Positions 51,541-60,334 of a stretch of 62,097 bases of DNA are shown here, piece by piece. The DNA lies in the NCBI GenBank assembly GCA_903858935.1, contig CAIOKO010000047.1, positions 1 to 62,097 of the forward strand. The letters are read 5' to 3'. The stretch's first letter is position 1; the number at the start of each line of letters is the position of its first letter. The position numbers and the translations under genes were made by a program. The notes under the pieces are model-generated. The model was not told the DNA's origin and did no database searches. It saw only the letters and a list, made by a program, of their open reading frames with translations. The DNA comes from an uncultured Schlesneria sp. Lineage in GTDB: Bacteria; Planctomycetota; Planctomycetia; Planctomycetales; Planctomycetaceae.

Positions 51541-53796
51541 ATGCGTTCATTCGCTGCCTGTCTTGTTTTTTCGAGTCTGTTCGGGGTATTTGCTGCTGCA
51601 GAAGAGAAGGCAGCCCCGAAGGAAGAGAAGATCACATTCGATCAGCACATTCTTCCGATCTTTCGTGAGAAGTGCGGTTCGTGTCATAACGCGAACGACA
51701 AGAAGGGCGACCTCGTTCTGGATAATTATGGCCTTGCGATGCAGGGTGGGGCTTCGGGCGAAGTTGTCCGGTCAGACGGTGACGCGTCACAGAGTCAACT
51801 TTATCTCGTCGTCGCGCATCTTGCCGAACCAAAGATGCCTCCACAACAGCCGAAATTGCCAGACGAACAGCTGACGTTGATTCGTAAGTGGATCGAAGGT
51901 GGGTCACTGGAAAACAGTGGCAGCAAAGCCAAACCGAAAAAGAATATGGCCGTGTCAAAGGTGACCGTGTCCAATCAAAGGCCTGCAGGCCCGCCGCCGA
52001 TGCCGGAAAGTCTGCCACTTGAGCCGTTGGTTCAATCCAGCAGAGGGAACGGGACGACAGCTCTCGCTGCTAATCCTTGGTCACCGCTGATTGCTGTGGC
52101 CGGACATAAACAGGTGATTCTTTACGACACGCGAACACGTGAACTCGCCGGGATTTTGCCATTTCCGGAGGGTGTGGCACATGTGTTGAAGTTCAGCCGG
52201 AACGGACAATGGCTATTGGCGGGCGGAGGTCGCGGTGCTCATTCGGGCAAAGTCATCCTGTGGGACGTCAAGACGGGAAAACGAGTTGCTGAAGTTGGGG
52301 CCGAATACGACGTCGTTCTGGCTGCGGATATCAGTCCTGACCATACGCAAGTCGCCTTGGGTGGACCGAAGAAAATCGTCCGCGTCTACGACACCTCGAC
52401 TGGCGAACTGCTTTACGAAAAGAACAAGCATACCGATTGGATCACCGCATTGGAGTTCAGTCCCGATGGTGTCTTGCTGGCGAGCTCGGATCGCAGTAAT
52501 GGACTCATTGTCTGGGAAGCATTTACCGGACGGGAATTCTATGTGCTCACCGGACATACGGCAGCCGTGACTGATGTCAGCTGGTCTCCCGACAGCAATG
52601 TGCTCGCTTCATGCAGCGAAGATACGACGATTCGCCTGTGGGAAATGCAGAATGGGGGTCAAATCAAGAACTGGGGTGCGCATGGTGGTGGAGTCACTGC
52701 TGTCGAGTTCACCCGGGACAGCCGGATCGCTTCGACAGGTCGCGACAATACGGCAAAGTTGTGGGACATTAATGGCGGGGCGATCCGAGGGTTTCCGGGA
52801 CTGGGCGATATCGGAATGGAAGTCGCCTTCGATTCTGAAAATGACTTTATGGTCGCAGGTGACCTGACTGGAACGATTCATTTCTGGAATGCCAAAGACG
52901 GAGCGGTGATTGGTCAACTGAATACCAATCCTCCTCCACTGGCCAAACAAATCGAAATTGCCACGCAAGCGCTGGCTGCGATTGAACCGGCGGCGAATCA
53001 GGCTGCGGCAAATTTTGCTGCGTTGAATAAACCGTTTGCTGATCGGAAGGCTGTGGCGGCAGCGGCTCTCAATGTTGTTGCCGAAGCAAACTCAGTCGTT
53101 GAAGTGACAACCAAGGCCAAAGCCGATGCTGATGCAGACTTGGCGGCAAAAACTCAGGCATTGCAGGGGGCAGAAACCAATCTGACGGCGGCTCAAACGG
53201 CTCTGAACCAGGCGGCAGTTGAGCGTGACGCTGTCAACAAAGCTGTCGTCGATTTGCGTGCCAGGGTGAAAGCCTTGTCAGATGCCGTCACCGCTGCCGA
53301 TGCGGAGGCGACACAGGCCTTGGCCGCGTTTGAGGCGAAGCAAGAAGACGCTAACCTGAAAGCGGTCCATGTCGCAGCGAATAAGAAGCTGTCAGACGCT
53401 CTGGTTGCTTTGTCAGAAGCCGCGAAACAATCGGCCGCGGGTGTGCTGGAATCGCCCGTCAAAGGGGATGCGTTCACTTCGACGATGGCGGCTCTTAATG
53501 CAGCGAAAGCGGCTCGAGAAAAAGGAATCACGGACAAAGCTGCTGCTGAAAAGGTTGTGGTTGACATTACAGCGAAACTAAAAGCCTGGACCGATGTTGC
53601 TGTTGTTGCCAAGGCCAATGCAGATAAGGCGGTGGCGGAAGCGACCCCCACACCGGAACAGCAGAAGCAACTTGCTGATGCGGAATTAGCGGCCAAGACT
53701 TCGATGGAAAAATTGGCCGCGGTGAGGGGCCAGGTTGAACGTCTGAATGCCGCTAAAGGTCGCTCGTTTCAAACAGCGAACGTCACATCAAATTGA
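51541..53796 (+). CDS. Exported PSCyt1-WD40-coiled-coil protein
   Basis: About 751 residues from the ATG at 51541, which opens the signal peptide (MRSFAACLVFSSLFGVFAAA); the frame continues upstream to 51448 without sense. Order: a PSCyt1 heme domain (CGSCHNANDKKGDLVLDNYG, then PKMPPQQPKLPDEQL), a seven-repeat WD40 propeller (about 175-460, DVSWSPDSNVLASCSEDTTIRLWEM), and an Ala-rich coiled coil of about 270 residues. The propeller probably docks the exported partners encoded upstream. The coiled coil is unusual for a soluble exported cytochrome. Confidence 0.87.
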   Translation: MRSFAACLVFSSLFGVFAAAEEKAAPKEEKITFDQHILPIFREKCGSCHNANDKKGDLVLDNYGLAMQGGASGEVVRSDGDASQSQLYLVVAHLAEPKMPPQQPKLPDEQLTLIRKWIEGGSLENSGSKAKPKKNMAVSKVTVSNQRPAGPPPMPESLPLEPLVQSSRGNGTTALAANPWSPLIAVAGHKQVILYDTRTRELAGILPFPEGVAHVLKFSRNGQWLLAGGGRGAHSGKVILWDVKTGKRVAEVGAEYDVVLAADISPDHTQVALGGPKKIVRVYDTSTGELLYEKNKHTDWITALEFSPDGVLLASSDRSNGLIVWEAFTGREFYVLTGHTAAVTDVSWSPDSNVLASCSEDTTIRLWEMQNGGQIKNWGAHGGGVTAVEFTRDSRIASTGRDNTAKLWDINGGAIRGFPGLGDIGMEVAFDSENDFMVAGDLTGTIHFWNAKDGAVIGQLNTNPPPLAKQIEIATQALAAIEPAANQAAANFAALNKPFADRKAVAAAALNVVAEANSVVEVTTKAKADADADLAAKTQALQGAETNLTAAQTALNQAAVERDAVNKAVVDLRARVKALSDAVTAADAEATQALAAFEAKQEDANLKAVHVAANKKLSDALVALSEAAKQSAAGVLESPVKGDAFTSTMAALNAAKAAREKGITDKAAAEKVVVDITAKLKAWTDVAVVAKANADKAVAEATPTPEQQKQLADAELAAKTSMEKLAAVRGQVERLNAAKGRSFQTANVTSN

Positions 53797-53962
53797 TCTA
53801 AGATCCTGCGACCGGGGCCCGGCAGGTGTTTACGTAACCGCTGCTTCCAGCCGCAGAGTGAGGAATTGGCAACTTGCTGACTGCCTGATTCCCCTTGAAA
53901 AACGCTTTGTTCAATGGCGACCTTGCCACGTATGAATCAAGATCGTCGGCAGGAAGCTGCTG

Positions 53963-54781
53963 CTATGCGACTTCGCTAACGACGGTGGCCTCAGGGGTGG
54001 ATGTTTCAGTTTCTGTTGCAGGCGCTGATTCGGGTGTTCCCGTGGCGGATTCTGCCAGCGGCGGCAGAACATATATCTCGCCATGCTCGAACGGTTGTTC
54101 GGCTCGATACGAGTGGTGCCTTAGCAGTTCGAGGACGGCCAGGAAGATTCCTACGATCTTGCTCCGCAGGTTGCTTCCCTCGAAGAATTCGCTGAACGCC
54201 ACTTTCCCCGTTTCACGGACGCGCGCACCGATCCGTTCGATGTAAACCGAAATGGGTGTGTCATCGTAGCGGATGCTGGAGGTTGACTCGACGACTTTCT
54301 TCTGGATCACTCGCGATAAGGCACTGACGAGGTCCCAGAGTTCCACTTCCTTGATCGAATCGGCACTCGGGTCTTTACCGATGGTCGGCCGGTCGTCAGT
54401 CAGGCGCGGATACCGTTCCTGCCATTCCTCGGCCAGATGTTCCAGGGATGTCGCGGCGTCTTTATATCTTTTGTATTCCAGAAGTTGTTCGATCAATTCG
54501 CCGCAGGGGTCGTCTGCGAGGGTCAATTCTTCGGCGGTCTCCTCTTCAGCTCTCGGCAGAACCTGCCGACTTTTGATCTCGATCAACGAACTGGCCAGCA
54601 CAACAAAGTCGCCGATCAGATCGAGATCCAAGAGCTGAAGTACGTCCAGAAACTCAAGAAATTGATTGGTAATTTTGGCGATCGGAAGGCGTACGATATC
54701 AACTTCGTTCCTGCGAACGAGATACAGCAGCAGATCCATCGGCCCGCTGAACGAATCAAGTTGTACGCGGTAATCCGCCAT
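53963..54781 (-). CDS. scpA: Segregation and condensation protein A
   Basis: A 272-residue kleisin that joins SMC and ScpB in chromosome organisation. The N-terminus MADYRVQLDSFSGPMDLLLY and the region LPIAKITNQFLEFLDVLQLL are diagnostic, with EIKSRQVLPR following. The tail beyond about 240 is Ser/Thr/Pro/Glu-rich and likely disordered. No scpB is in the window. It is the last gene of its strand block; convergent with the WD40 gene. Confidence 0.93.
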   Translation of the reverse strand: MADYRVQLDSFSGPMDLLLYLVRRNEVDIVRLPIAKITNQFLEFLDVLQLLDLDLIGDFVVLASSLIEIKSRQVLPRAEEETAEELTLADDPCGELIEQLLEYKRYKDAATSLEHLAEEWQERYPRLTDDRPTIGKDPSADSIKEVELWDLVSALSRVIQKKVVESTSSIRYDDTPISVYIERIGARVRETGKVAFSEFFEGSNLRSKIVGIFLAVLELLRHHSYRAEQPFEHGEIYVLPPLAESATGTPESAPATETETSTPEATVVSEVA

Positions 54782-55273
54782 GTCCCGCCTGGATTTTAGA
54801 GTTTTCGAGGCAGCCGCATGAGTTTTGAATGAGCGGCTTAATCGTTATCGACCGACTCGGCGACGTGAGGCCATTCGTAAGGAATAGCCCGCAGAGTCTT
54901 CCCAGACCCCCAAGTCGCGTATGTGCTTTTTTAGAGTGGGCTTTAGCCCGGATGAGTTGTCGTGGCTCTCGGGCTGAAGCGCAATCCGAAGAAACCCCAC
55001 CGCCCCCCCCGTATGTATAGACTGCACACATATGTGGCGCGCGTTCGGGGACATGGGTAACACGTAGGTGATGTGAGAAGATCCCCTGTGAAAGGAGAAT
55101 GCCATGTCTTGGAAGTTATCAATAATAGTTCAGCGAGCAGAGTTTGTGAGTCTTTTGCAGCCTCGACACGATAAGAGGTTCAATGGCCTGACGCTTGATG
55201 ATGAACTGGCCGAGCGAGATGTCGTTGCGCAGTGTGGTTTGCAGGACATCGGTCTCAAGTCGGGAGATATCGC
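54782..55273. other. 492-base gap with a dispersed palindrome
   Basis: Contains the inverted pair at 54937-54983 (separate entry). A short frame at 55104-55349 has GGAGA before its ATG but no recognisable similarity and runs into the minus-strand gene, so I leave it out. Confidence 0.5.
54937..54983. repeat. Dispersed palindromic element (GGGCTTTAGCCC type)
   Basis: TGGGCTTTAGCCCG at 54937-54950 pairs with the complement of CGGGCTGAAGCGCA at 54970-54983, around GATGAGTTGTCGTGGCTCT. The first arm is itself a hairpin. Related to the hairpin at 4662-4681. Confidence 0.65.
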
Positions 55274-55987
55274 TCATTGCAGTTCGAAGTCAATGACCAG
55301 CGGTAAATGGTCAGAGGCATCACGGGCAAGGCGGCGCCTGGCAACATGAGCCGTCAATTGCGAGAATGAGCCGCGCCAGAATGCCTTGTCGAGCGAACCC
55401 AGAGGAAGATAGGCAGGAAACGAACGGAATCGGGAGATCGGTGTTGTTAACTGGCGAAAGCCATGAACTTCAAATGGTCCGCTCGCTAAAGTGTTCCGCC
55501 AGTCGTTGAAGTCCCCGACGATCAGTTGTGGTAAATCGCGGCCTTCGCGAAGCAGGTGGTGTTCCAGCAACCGACGTGTCTGCCAGTGACGTTCTCGTTC
55601 TCCCAGTCCCAGGTGCCAGTTCACGATGTGAACCGCACCATCAGGTGTGTCGATGATCGCCATCTGGGAACCGCGTGGTTTTTTCGTCTGCCGCGTCAAT
55701 GAGATCTGATGATGGCTAAGGAACGGCCAGCGTGAAAGCAGCAGATTGCCGTAACCACCGGTTTGAACGTGAACGTTGAGCTGGTACATCCGATGTTCGA
55801 GTTTCAGGCGCTCGGCGAATAGTTCTGGCTGGTTATCGAACCGGCTGCGGCGAACGTTGCGATCCACTTCCTGCAGGCAGACGATGTCTGGCGATTCTGT
55901 AGCAATGACGTCGATAACGCGTTGCAGCCGGTACCGCCGGTCACGTCCACCAATCCCCTTGTGAATATTGTAGCTCAGCAGTCTCAA
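55274..55987 (-). CDS. Endonuclease/exonuclease/phosphatase family protein
   Basis: A 237-residue member of the EEP fold: RLLSYNIHKGIGGRDRRY, CLQEVDRNVRRSRF, VHIVNWHLGLGERERHW, PQLIVGDFNDWRN (catalytic Asp/Asn) and RDASDHLPLVIDFEL (catalytic His). No signal peptide. The nearest families are bacterial EEP phosphatases/nucleases with unassigned substrates (for example YbhP-like). All catalytic residues are present. It is followed at its 3' end by the repeat-bearing gap. Confidence 0.88.
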   Translation of the reverse strand: MRLLSYNIHKGIGGRDRRYRLQRVIDVIATESPDIVCLQEVDRNVRRSRFDNQPELFAERLKLEHRMYQLNVHVQTGGYGNLLLSRWPFLSHHQISLTRQTKKPRGSQMAIIDTPDGAVHIVNWHLGLGERERHWQTRRLLEHHLLREGRDLPQLIVGDFNDWRNTLASGPFEVHGFRQLTTPISRFRSFPAYLPLGSLDKAFWRGSFSQLTAHVARRRLARDASDHLPLVIDFELQ

Positions 55988-56299
55988 AGGATGAGCCCCA
56001 TTCGACGGTTGTGAGGGTTAGGCATTCCACGGTTCCCAGGAGCTTTTGCTTTTACCCAATTCTCACAAAGATCGATAGCGAGTCACCGGGGGTATTAGCG
56101 GCGCCACAAGGTGCTTACCATACAAGAAACTCAAATGTCACTTCCCTGGCGGTGTGGCGTTCGACATCATCGCATGCTTGCGCTGCTTTTGGGCATCTCT
56201 GTAATACACTGAAAACAGAATCGTCCTGCGGGAGTGTCGCGCATTCCAAGACGATCTAAAGGAATACGTCAACAACAGGACATTCTGAGGATTCTGAAA
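55988..56299. other. 312-base gap between divergent genes
   Basis: No gene or RNA identified. It must hold the promoters of the EEP gene and of the 56300 gene; no clear motifs. Confidence 0.4.
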
Positions 56300-56770
56300 A
56301 TGAGGTCCACGATTCGTCGGATGTTATTGCTTGTGACGCTGATGTTCTGGCAGGGCGGTTTTATGTTTTATGGAGGCGTGGTTGTTCCTGTGGGAGCAAA
56401 AATTCTTGGATCAGACACAAAGCAAGGCTTCGTGACGCAAGCCGTGACGAATTATCTAAACGTTGCAGGGGCCGTTTGTCTGATAGTTTGGCTCGAGCAT
56501 TTATGGCATTACCGGCGAAGCGGCGTTTCATGGGCGGAGTGGTCGGTTTGGTCGCTGATAGCGATCTCGCTTGTCGGACTCGCCGGGATCCATCGTCAGA
56601 TGGACCAGATTCTCGTTTCAGAAACGACAAGTGTATCTGATCCAAAACAGTTTCATCTGCTGCACAAGATGTATATCGGGACCAGTTCTCTTCAGTGGCT
56701 CGCAAGCCTGTTTCTGTTGTTCCTGGCATTACGGACTTGGAACAAACAGGATCTCAAAAGGCCTTGTTAA
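56300..56770 (+). CDS. Four-helix membrane protein of unknown function
   Basis: 156 residues from the ATG at 56300, with GAGG nine bases upstream. Membrane helices near 6-30, 50-70, 80-98 and 128-148; short polar loops, with WLEHLWHYRRSG and a His-containing HRQMDQ segment. It may be an unrecognised DUF4149/DUF420-type small membrane protein. The charged end is NKQDLKRPC. Function unknown. Confidence 0.65.
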   Translation: MRSTIRRMLLLVTLMFWQGGFMFYGGVVVPVGAKILGSDTKQGFVTQAVTNYLNVAGAVCLIVWLEHLWHYRRSGVSWAEWSVWSLIAISLVGLAGIHRQMDQILVSETTSVSDPKQFHLLHKMYIGTSSLQWLASLFLLFLALRTWNKQDLKRPC

Positions 56771-56949
56771 CCGATGTCGATACGCAAAAACCTTGTTCCA
56801 GTGTGAAACGAGGTGGTTCATGCGGAGAGAAATTTAAAAACTGCCGAAAAATTCCTGATTCCCTGTTTTTTCGTTCGTTTTTCGCGGTCACCTGACACGA
56901 CTTGTTTTTCAGGCATCATGAGATATAGTTTCGTTTCGGTTTTGCCGCC

Positions 56950-57039
56950 GGAGAGGTGGCTGAGTGGCCGAAAGCACCGCTTTGCTAAAGCGGCGTCTGG
57001 GTATTCCCCGGACCCAGGGTTCGAATCCCTGCCTCTCCG
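56950..57039 (+). tRNA. tRNA-Ser (anticodon GCT)
   Basis: Acceptor stem GGAGAGG/CCTCTCC with discriminator G; the anticodon arm is CCGCT-TTGCTAA-AGCGG with anticodon GCT at 56984-56986, reading AGC/AGU. A long variable arm (CTGGGTATTCCCCGG) and the T arm GGGTTCGAATCCC are present. CCA is not encoded. It is a class II tRNA with normal features, read directly from the sequence. A rho-independent terminator follows. Confidence 0.95.
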
Positions 57040-57043
57040 CATC

Positions 57044-57082
57044 AACCGTCGAGAAAGCCCCTGTTTTCTCGACGGTTTTTTC
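57044..57082 (+). terminator. Rho-independent terminator after tRNA-Ser
   Basis: AACCGTCGAGAAA pairs perfectly with TTTCTCGACGGTT around an eight-base loop, followed by a T-rich tail (TTTTTTCG). It ends the tRNA transcript, 5 bases past the tRNA end. Confidence 0.9.
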
Positions 57083-57413
57083 GTTTCCAAAGCTTGACCT
57101 TCTTCGCAATAGATGGAAGTTTCGACTGACTGATCATTTCCGATGTCAAAGTGCAGCAGCAATTCAGCCACTCAGGAAATGACACATCGGTTTTTGTCGC
57201 GACATCTTTCAATTGGTCTGGTTGCCGCTGATGGTTCTGAACTTCATACTTCGAGCAGTCAATTCGACATGAATATCCGTCAATTTTTTCGCGGAATTCA
57301 GCATGCAAGAATGATTTTCCCCTAGACTTGAGCTTGCTATGCGGTAATGTTTTCGTGATTAGGCGACATCGCGTACGGTATTTACTACAGCACCGAGTTG
57401 TATTGGGGTCCAC
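57083..57413. promoter_or_regulatory. 331-base leader of the H-NOX operon
   Basis: No gene. It must hold the operon promoter. A GG-N10-GC arrangement at 57293-57306 (CGGAATTCAGCATGCAA) weakly resembles a sigma-54 -24/-12 element, and the operon encodes a sigma-54 activator, but the match to TGGCAC/TTGC is poor, so this is a lead only. Confidence 0.3.
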
Positions 57414-57953
57414 ATGAAGGGTGTTGTTTTCACCGAATTCTTAGAGTTGGTCGAGTCCAATTTCGGAATGGAAGTGGCCGACCGGGTTCAAACAAAAGGA
57501 TTTCCAGAAGATACTGGATTTACCTCAGTGGGGACCTATGATCACCAGATCCTTATTAGCTTGGTCGTCGAATTAAGCCAGGAAACCGGTGTCCCTGTTC
57601 GTGACCTCGTTCTCGCCTTCGGCAAACACCTGTTTCACAGTTTTAGCAGGAATTTCCCTCATACACTGGATGGGGTCAATAATTCGATTGATTTCTTGCA
57701 AAAAGTTGAGGGTGTCATTCACGGTGAGGTACAGAAGCTTTATCCCGATGCGGAATTACCGAATTTCAGCTTTTCCCCGTCGCCGGAAGGGCACTTTCAA
57801 ATGGAATATATTTCAGCTCGCCCCTTCGCGGATCTGGCAGAAGGCTTGATTGGGGCTACGATTGAACATTTCGGTGACGATTTGAGATGTGTACGTACAG
57901 ATCTTGACGGGCCACCGGGAACCCATGCTCTCTTTAAACTTTGTCCGAAGTAG
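57414..57953 (+). CDS. hnoX: H-NOX heme sensor protein (nitric oxide sensing)
   Basis: A 179-residue stand-alone H-NOX (HNOB) domain. The start MKGVVFTEFLE matches the family. Proximal heme ligand His103 lies in VEGVIHGEVQKLYPD. The propionate-binding YxSxR motif is EYISAR (Tyr132, Ser134, Arg136). The residue at the distal Tyr position of O2-binding H-NOX (Tyr140 in Thermoanaerobacter) is Leu141, so NO selectivity is predicted. It sits first in a four-gene unit with a histidine kinase and two response regulators; NO-bound H-NOX would control that kinase (known pattern in Shewanella and Vibrio). Confidence 0.92.
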   Translation: MKGVVFTEFLELVESNFGMEVADRVQTKGFPEDTGFTSVGTYDHQILISLVVELSQETGVPVRDLVLAFGKHLFHSFSRNFPHTLDGVNNSIDFLQKVEGVIHGEVQKLYPDAELPNFSFSPSPEGHFQMEYISARPFADLAEGLIGATIEHFGDDLRCVRTDLDGPPGTHALFKLCPK

Positions 57954-59353
57954 TAACTGAAAGGGTTGATCCGGAAGATATTCCCACAACGATTTCTCGA
58001 GAAACGCTCGAACGTTTTTTTCGCCGCGAACGGAGTGCGAGAAAGCAAGCCGAACAGTTGCTGGAAGAAAAAAGCCGGCAGCTTTACCGGACCAATCAGG
58101 ATCTCTTGAAGTCGACTCAGGCACTGGCAGATGAAGTCCAGCGCAGCAAGGTGATTTTTGAAACAGCTGCCGAAGGGATCATTCTGTTTGATCAGCTGGG
58201 CCACATTGAACTTGTTAATCCTGCCGCCAAGCGTATTTTTGAATTGACTGACGACGACTGCGTGAATCTTAATATCAACGACATCCTTCCGTTGACTGAT
58301 GGCCAAAACTCCGACTCGTCTATTTGTTTCTACACCGAACCTCTTTTTCTCATGGGTGATGACCACGAGATTGTTGGTAGGAAAAAGACAGGAGGAGAGT
58401 TTCCCGCCGAATTTGTCGTCGCTGAATTCAGTCATAACGGACGAGTCGCCTACAGCGGGGTCGTGCGGGATTTAACGCGACGAAAATTTCTGGAATCGCG
58501 ACTGGCTCAAGCAGAACGACTGGAGTCCGTCGGTCAGTTAGCAGCCGGGGTCGCGCACGAAATCAATACCCCGATTCAGTTCGTCAGCGAAAATACGCGA
58601 TTCTTGAAAACATCGTTTCAATCGCTATTGGAGATTTTTTCATCCACGAATCAATTGCTGGAAAAGTGTGAGGAGATTGCGGATCTGAATCCGTGGGTTT
58701 CGCAAGTCCATGAAGCGATTGAACGAGCCGATCTATCCTTTCTTCTTTCCGAAATCCCGTTGTCGATTGATCAGACACTGGAAGGAACGAACACCGTTGC
58801 CAGAATTGTCCGGGCCTTGAATGTCTTTTCGCATCCTGGCACGACCGAATTTCAAAAAGTTGATCTCAATAGTGAATTGGAAAGCACGCTGACTGTTTCG
58901 AAAAACGAATGGAAGTACGTGGCGGAAGTTGAAACCGACTTTGCGCCGAATCTTCCCCGCGTCATGTGCTTGCCCGGCGAAATGAATCAGGTCTTTCTCA
59001 ATCTTATTATTAATGCTGTTCACGCAATCCAGGGTCGGAAATCGGATGGACTCGGCAAGATCACGGTTCGAACACGTCGTGAATCAGATCGTGTGATCGT
59101 CGATATTTCGGACAACGGAACAGGAATACCTGAGGCGATACGCGGTCGTATCTTCGACCCGTTTTTTACGACAAAAGGAGTTGGAAAGGGGACCGGGCAA
59201 GGTCTTACCATCTGTTATAACGTTGTGGAATCACACCGTGGAAAATTGACATTTGATACCATCGAAGGGGAAGGGACGACATTTCACGTCGAGCTATTGC
59301 TGGATCCAAGGCCAAAGGGAACTGCAGTGACTGAAATCAACGAAGAAGCATGA
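57941..59353 (+). CDS. hnoK: PAS histidine kinase partner of H-NOX
   Basis: A 470-residue kinase without membrane segments. A TTG start at 57941 is forced: a TAA lies just upstream in frame and no ATG or GTG occurs near it; it overlaps the H-NOX stop by 13 bases. Domains: a coiled coil (20-75), PAS (68-180, [20 protein letters not shown]), H-box [11 protein letters not shown] (His206), N-box [11 protein letters not shown]1/[21 protein letters not shown] and G2 [10 protein letters not shown]. It is active by sequence. It is soluble, which fits a sensor controlled by direct contact with H-NOX rather than by an external signal. Confidence 0.93.
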   Translation: MSEVVTERVDPEDIPTTISRETLERFFRRERSARKQAEQLLEEKSRQLYRTNQDLLKSTQALADEVQRSKVIFETAAEGIILFDQLGHIELVNPAAKRIFELTDDDCVNLNINDILPLTDGQNSDSSICFYTEPLFLMGDDHEIVGRKKTGGEFPAEFVVAEFSHNGRVAYSGVVRDLTRRKFLESRLAQAERLESVGQLAAGVAHEINTPIQFVSENTRFLKTSFQSLLEIFSSTNQLLEKCEEIADLNPWVSQVHEAIERADLSFLLSEIPLSIDQTLEGTNTVARIVRALNVFSHPGTTEFQKVDLNSELESTLTVSKNEWKYVAEVETDFAPNLPRVMCLPGEMNQVFLNLIINAVHAIQGRKSDGLGKITVRTRRESDRVIVDISDNGTGIPEAIRGRIFDPFFTTKGVGKGTGQGLTICYNVVESHRGKLTFDTIEGEGTTFHVELLLDPRPKGTAVTEINEEA

Positions 59354-60327
59354 ATAAAAAAGTTCTGATTGTCGACGACGAATTAAACTTATTACGATCA
59401 CTGCAACGCAACTTGAGAGGGAAATTTGACTTGACGATTGCCGAAGGGGGCGTCGCAGGGATGACTCAAATCCTGGAAGGGGGACCATTCGGTGCGATTG
59501 TAAGTGACTTGCGAATGCCGGAAATTGACGGTCTGCAAGTCTTGGGATTAGCACGTATCGTCACGCCAGACACGTTTCGTGTCATGCTGACTGGCAACGT
59601 AAGCAGCCATATTGCTCCAGCAGGGCCGAATCAGATGCCTTGGTTCCAATACGTCAGCAAGCCTTGCACGACTAAGGGTTTGTGTTCGGTGCTCAAGGAT
59701 GGGCTTGATCGGTATTCCATTTCAAGCTCCCAAAGACGACTGAAATCAAAAACGGCCACTGAAGAGAACGCGCGACAGATTTCCGAGAAATTTCGTGGAA
59801 GTGTTATGCGTTGCCAACGCTTGCGCCAATTAGCCAGGCGCTTGGGAGATTTGATGAATCTCAATGAAACATGGCAGTACGAACTGGCTGGGATGTTGTC
59901 ACAGTTGGGCAGTCTTGTCCCTGCGGCGGATGCAGAACACCGTGAAAAGACCGTCGATCACGACGAAGCGTTTCTAAGAATGCAGGCAGGATTAACGAGC
60001 CGAATGATTCGTGAAATTCCTCGATTCGAACAGATCGCAGACATGGTGGGGCATCAATACACCGACAAATTCGAACCCTCCGTACCAGATTGCATTCGAA
60101 AGGGGGCACGAATTCTACGCATGTTGATGGATTTCGACGTTCTGACACGAACATTTTCTGAAGTCGAGGCGATTCATAAAATGAAAGAACGGTCCAATTG
60201 GTACGGTGAACCGTTGTTTCTGAGTTTCTCGGAATTAGTTTCGGGAGAACCAATGCGTCGATCAAATATTCCGAGTCATCCGAATAAATTAGAAGCATTC
60301 AGTGTTTCGCGTTCAATAACGAAGTAG
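59350..60327 (+). CDS. Response regulator with degenerate HD-GYP output domain
   Basis: A 325-residue protein: a receiver (1-120) with acceptor Asp53, Thr81 and Lys104, then an HD-GYP-like helical domain (about 140-310). At the position where active enzymes have HD of LLHDIGK, it reads MLSQLGSL (Ser184, Gln185), and no GYP motif is evident in the corresponding loop. It should therefore not hydrolyse c-di-GMP. This parallels HnoD of Shewanella H-NOX systems, a degenerate HD-GYP regulator. The start overlaps the kinase stop by 4 bases (ATGA). Confidence 0.85.
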   Translation: MNKKVLIVDDELNLLRSLQRNLRGKFDLTIAEGGVAGMTQILEGGPFGAIVSDLRMPEIDGLQVLGLARIVTPDTFRVMLTGNVSSHIAPAGPNQMPWFQYVSKPCTTKGLCSVLKDGLDRYSISSSQRRLKSKTATEENARQISEKFRGSVMRCQRLRQLARRLGDLMNLNETWQYELAGMLSQLGSLVPAADAEHREKTVDHDEAFLRMQAGLTSRMIREIPRFEQIADMVGHQYTDKFEPSVPDCIRKGARILRMLMDFDVLTRTFSEVEAIHKMKERSNWYGEPLFLSFSELVSGEPMRRSNIPSHPNKLEAFSVSRSITK

Positions 60328-60334
60328 ATCATCT

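Noticed and set aside
53805-53826. CCTGC...GCAGG stem between the WD40 gene and scpA as a terminator
   Set aside because: Short arms, interrupted pairing and no T run; too weak to call.
55104-55349. Small gene with a good GGAGA before its ATG
   Set aside because: Product has no recognisable pattern and the frame runs into the 3' end of the minus-strand EEP gene. Could be real but cannot be supported.
56950-57039. tRNA-Ser as an integration site for an island carrying the H-NOX operon
   Set aside because: No integrase and no duplicate of the tRNA 3' end was seen within the window; only proximity supports it.
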